Assembly (NCBI GenBank): GCA_035048485.1
Contig: CM068592.1
Span: 42,378,045-42,442,044 of the forward strand
Reading direction: 5' to 3'
DNA: 64,000 nucleotides
From: Pteria penguin
Taxonomy: Eukaryota; Mollusca; Bivalvia; Pterioida; Pteriidae
The number at the start of each line of letters is the position of its first letter. Within the stretch, counting starts at the first letter, position 1. The position numbers and the translations under genes were made by a program. The notes beneath the pieces are model-generated. The model did not search any database. It saw nothing but the letters and a program-made list of their open reading frames with translations, and was not told the DNA's origin. Positions 62,545-64,000 of the stretch are shown in pieces.

Positions 62545-62966
62545 TATTCGGTTCGACAGTATTTAAGTCCGGGCTATCCATTAAAATCGTATTTTAGTCC
62601 GGGTTATCCAGTAAGTTCGTATTTTAGTCCGGATTATCCGGTTAATCAGTATATTTGTCCGTGTTTTTCAGTTAGTCTGTATTTTATTACAGGTTATTCG
62701 TTTAGACAGTACTGTATATAAGACTGGGTTATCCAGTAAGATCGTATTGTAGTCCGGATTATCTGCTTAGTCCGTATTTAAGTCCGGGTTATCCGATTAG
62801 TCCGTATTTTAGTCCGCCGGGTTATCTGGTTAGTCCGTATTTTAGTCCGCCGGGTTATCCGGTTAGTCCGTATTTTAGTCCGGGTTATCCGGTTAGTCCG
62901 TATTTTAGTCCGCCGTGTTATCCGATTAGTCCGTATTTTAGTCCGCCGGGTTATCCGTTATCATGG
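62495..62966. repeat. 30/33-bp minisatellite, about 15 units
   Basis: Unit AGTCCGTATTTTAGTCCGGG followed by TTATCCGGTT, with an optional GCC insert giving GTCCGCCGGG. The left units are diverged, the right units nearly identical. Confidence 0.93.
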
Positions 62967-64000
62967 TTATGTACATTGTAAAAGGAATACAAAAATATTC
63001 AAAAAGACTGAGGAGGAGACACAAACTCGCATGCTGCACCGACACCAACTTTTGAGATTGCGGAGGGGAATGTGTCGCCGTTGGTCCTTGTTTCATGTTC
63101 CTTAAAGACATTGGAATTTCATTTTCTGTTTAATTTATTTTATTTTATTCATTTTTTACCACTTTTTGATCTTTGTTAATTGACCCAAGACGATGACACT
63201 TACAGCTCAGGAGGAGTTGTATTTAACAAACTATTACAGTTATTGTATATGCCGAGAATTTCAGTTTGGACTAGTCCAGTTATTTGTATCGGGGTGGCTG
63301 GGTAGGTGGAAGGTATGGTATTGTGTTGCTGAGTTTGTGGAGAGGGTCGATTATTGGACTAAGCCTAAGGTAATAGATAATTAACATCTACCAGACCGAT
63401 GGGGCTACCAAACGGTGAACTTGGGCAGGTATTCTGCTCTCTTAGATAAACATTATTGCACGTCCTATTGTTCTAACCATACCTGTCTATAATGTCGGAA
63501 TTAACATCGATCTTACAGCTGCTTTAATGCCATATTCAAATAAGAAATGATCGATTTAGCCATGATTTGTCGTTTAAATCAATTCAACTATTCCATGGAT
63601 ACTACATGCTGTCTCGAGTTTGGTAGGTGATGTCCACAATGCTGTGGCAGGTTACCTAGAAACATAGTATTATTTCGGCTGAATAACTTCATGATGGAAT
63701 ATGGAGATTGTAGAACTTAAAGGATTTCCCAAAACGGAACCAGTTCCTTTATTTATGTAGTTTAATTAGATTGATTGCGTCATGGATTTAATGTTTTGAC
63801 GGTGCAGTGATACAATACAGTGGGTACACAGTGCCACGTCGGAGAGATTCTTCGTCCAAGGAAGTAGTCCATCTGGCATAATTATTAGACTTCTTATATG
63901 GAAAGATGTGTTATACACCAGGCACATGATAATATTGAAGGGTAGATTGTGTAGCTGACTGAAGACACATTCCTACGACACTGTAAACTTATGGTAGAGC
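62967..64000. other. Non-coding sequence to the end of the window
   Basis: A T-rich stretch at 63119-63175 precedes a 63-codon + frame (63193-63384) with no recognisable content and no splice signals fitting ERG phase 1. No gene is called. Confidence 0.4.

Overview
The window looks like nuclear DNA of a lophotrochozoan animal, most likely a bivalve or other mollusc. It is AT-rich, gene-poor and intron-dominated. It carries several copies of a tRNA-headed SINE ending in AATC repeats, foldback elements ending in GGGGGCATA-type hairpins, and very many tandem arrays. The molluscan assignment is an inference from repeat style, not a database match.

Only one gene is identified firmly: the 5' end of an ERG-type (KCNH2/6/7 family; Drosophila seizure) voltage-gated potassium channel on the + strand. 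Coding exon 1 (21039-21114), exon 2 (50270-50500) and exon 3 (53103-53237) splice in frame to give 147 codons plus one base. They encode the N-terminal PAS-cap and PAS ('eag') domain. Exons 1 and 2 are 76 and 231 nt, the same as I recall for human KCNH2. Intron 1 is 29,155 bp, intron 2 is 2,602 bp, and intron 3 runs off the window. The transmembrane, pore and cyclic-nucleotide-binding-homology exons must lie beyond position 64000. A plausible first exon of an unidentified second gene is on the - strand at 15961-16058.

Layout: 1-860 is unique AT-rich sequence with a small 26-bp repeat. A 75-bp satellite of about 137 units fills 861-11159. From 11160 to 18828 there are dispersed elements (a pearl/Helentron-like repeat, a 387-bp MITE, a foldback element, a SINE), the candidate - strand exon and microsatellites. 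A GAC/AAC minisatellite occupies 18829-19935, followed by the presumed ERG promoter and exon 1. Intron 1 then holds a composite 42/48-bp array (22495-30868), 67-bp and 33-bp arrays, a 43-bp array (32478-35098), a pearl-like element, a 34-bp array, a long CA repeat, MITEs, a 33-bp array (46470-48670) and a cluster of perfect TGACGTCA sites just before exon 2. Intron 2 contains 66-bp, ~35-bp and ~56-bp repeats. Intron 3 holds a 32-bp array, a 43-bp array, SINEs, a 44-bp repeat, a TA microsatellite with a 20-bp perfect inverted repeat, and a 30/33-bp array. More than a dozen unrelated tandem families together cover roughly half of the window.

The very long open reading frames (up to 3053 codons) all lie inside tandem arrays. 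They are best explained by stop-free repeat units, often with periods divisible by three, and are not annotated as proteins.
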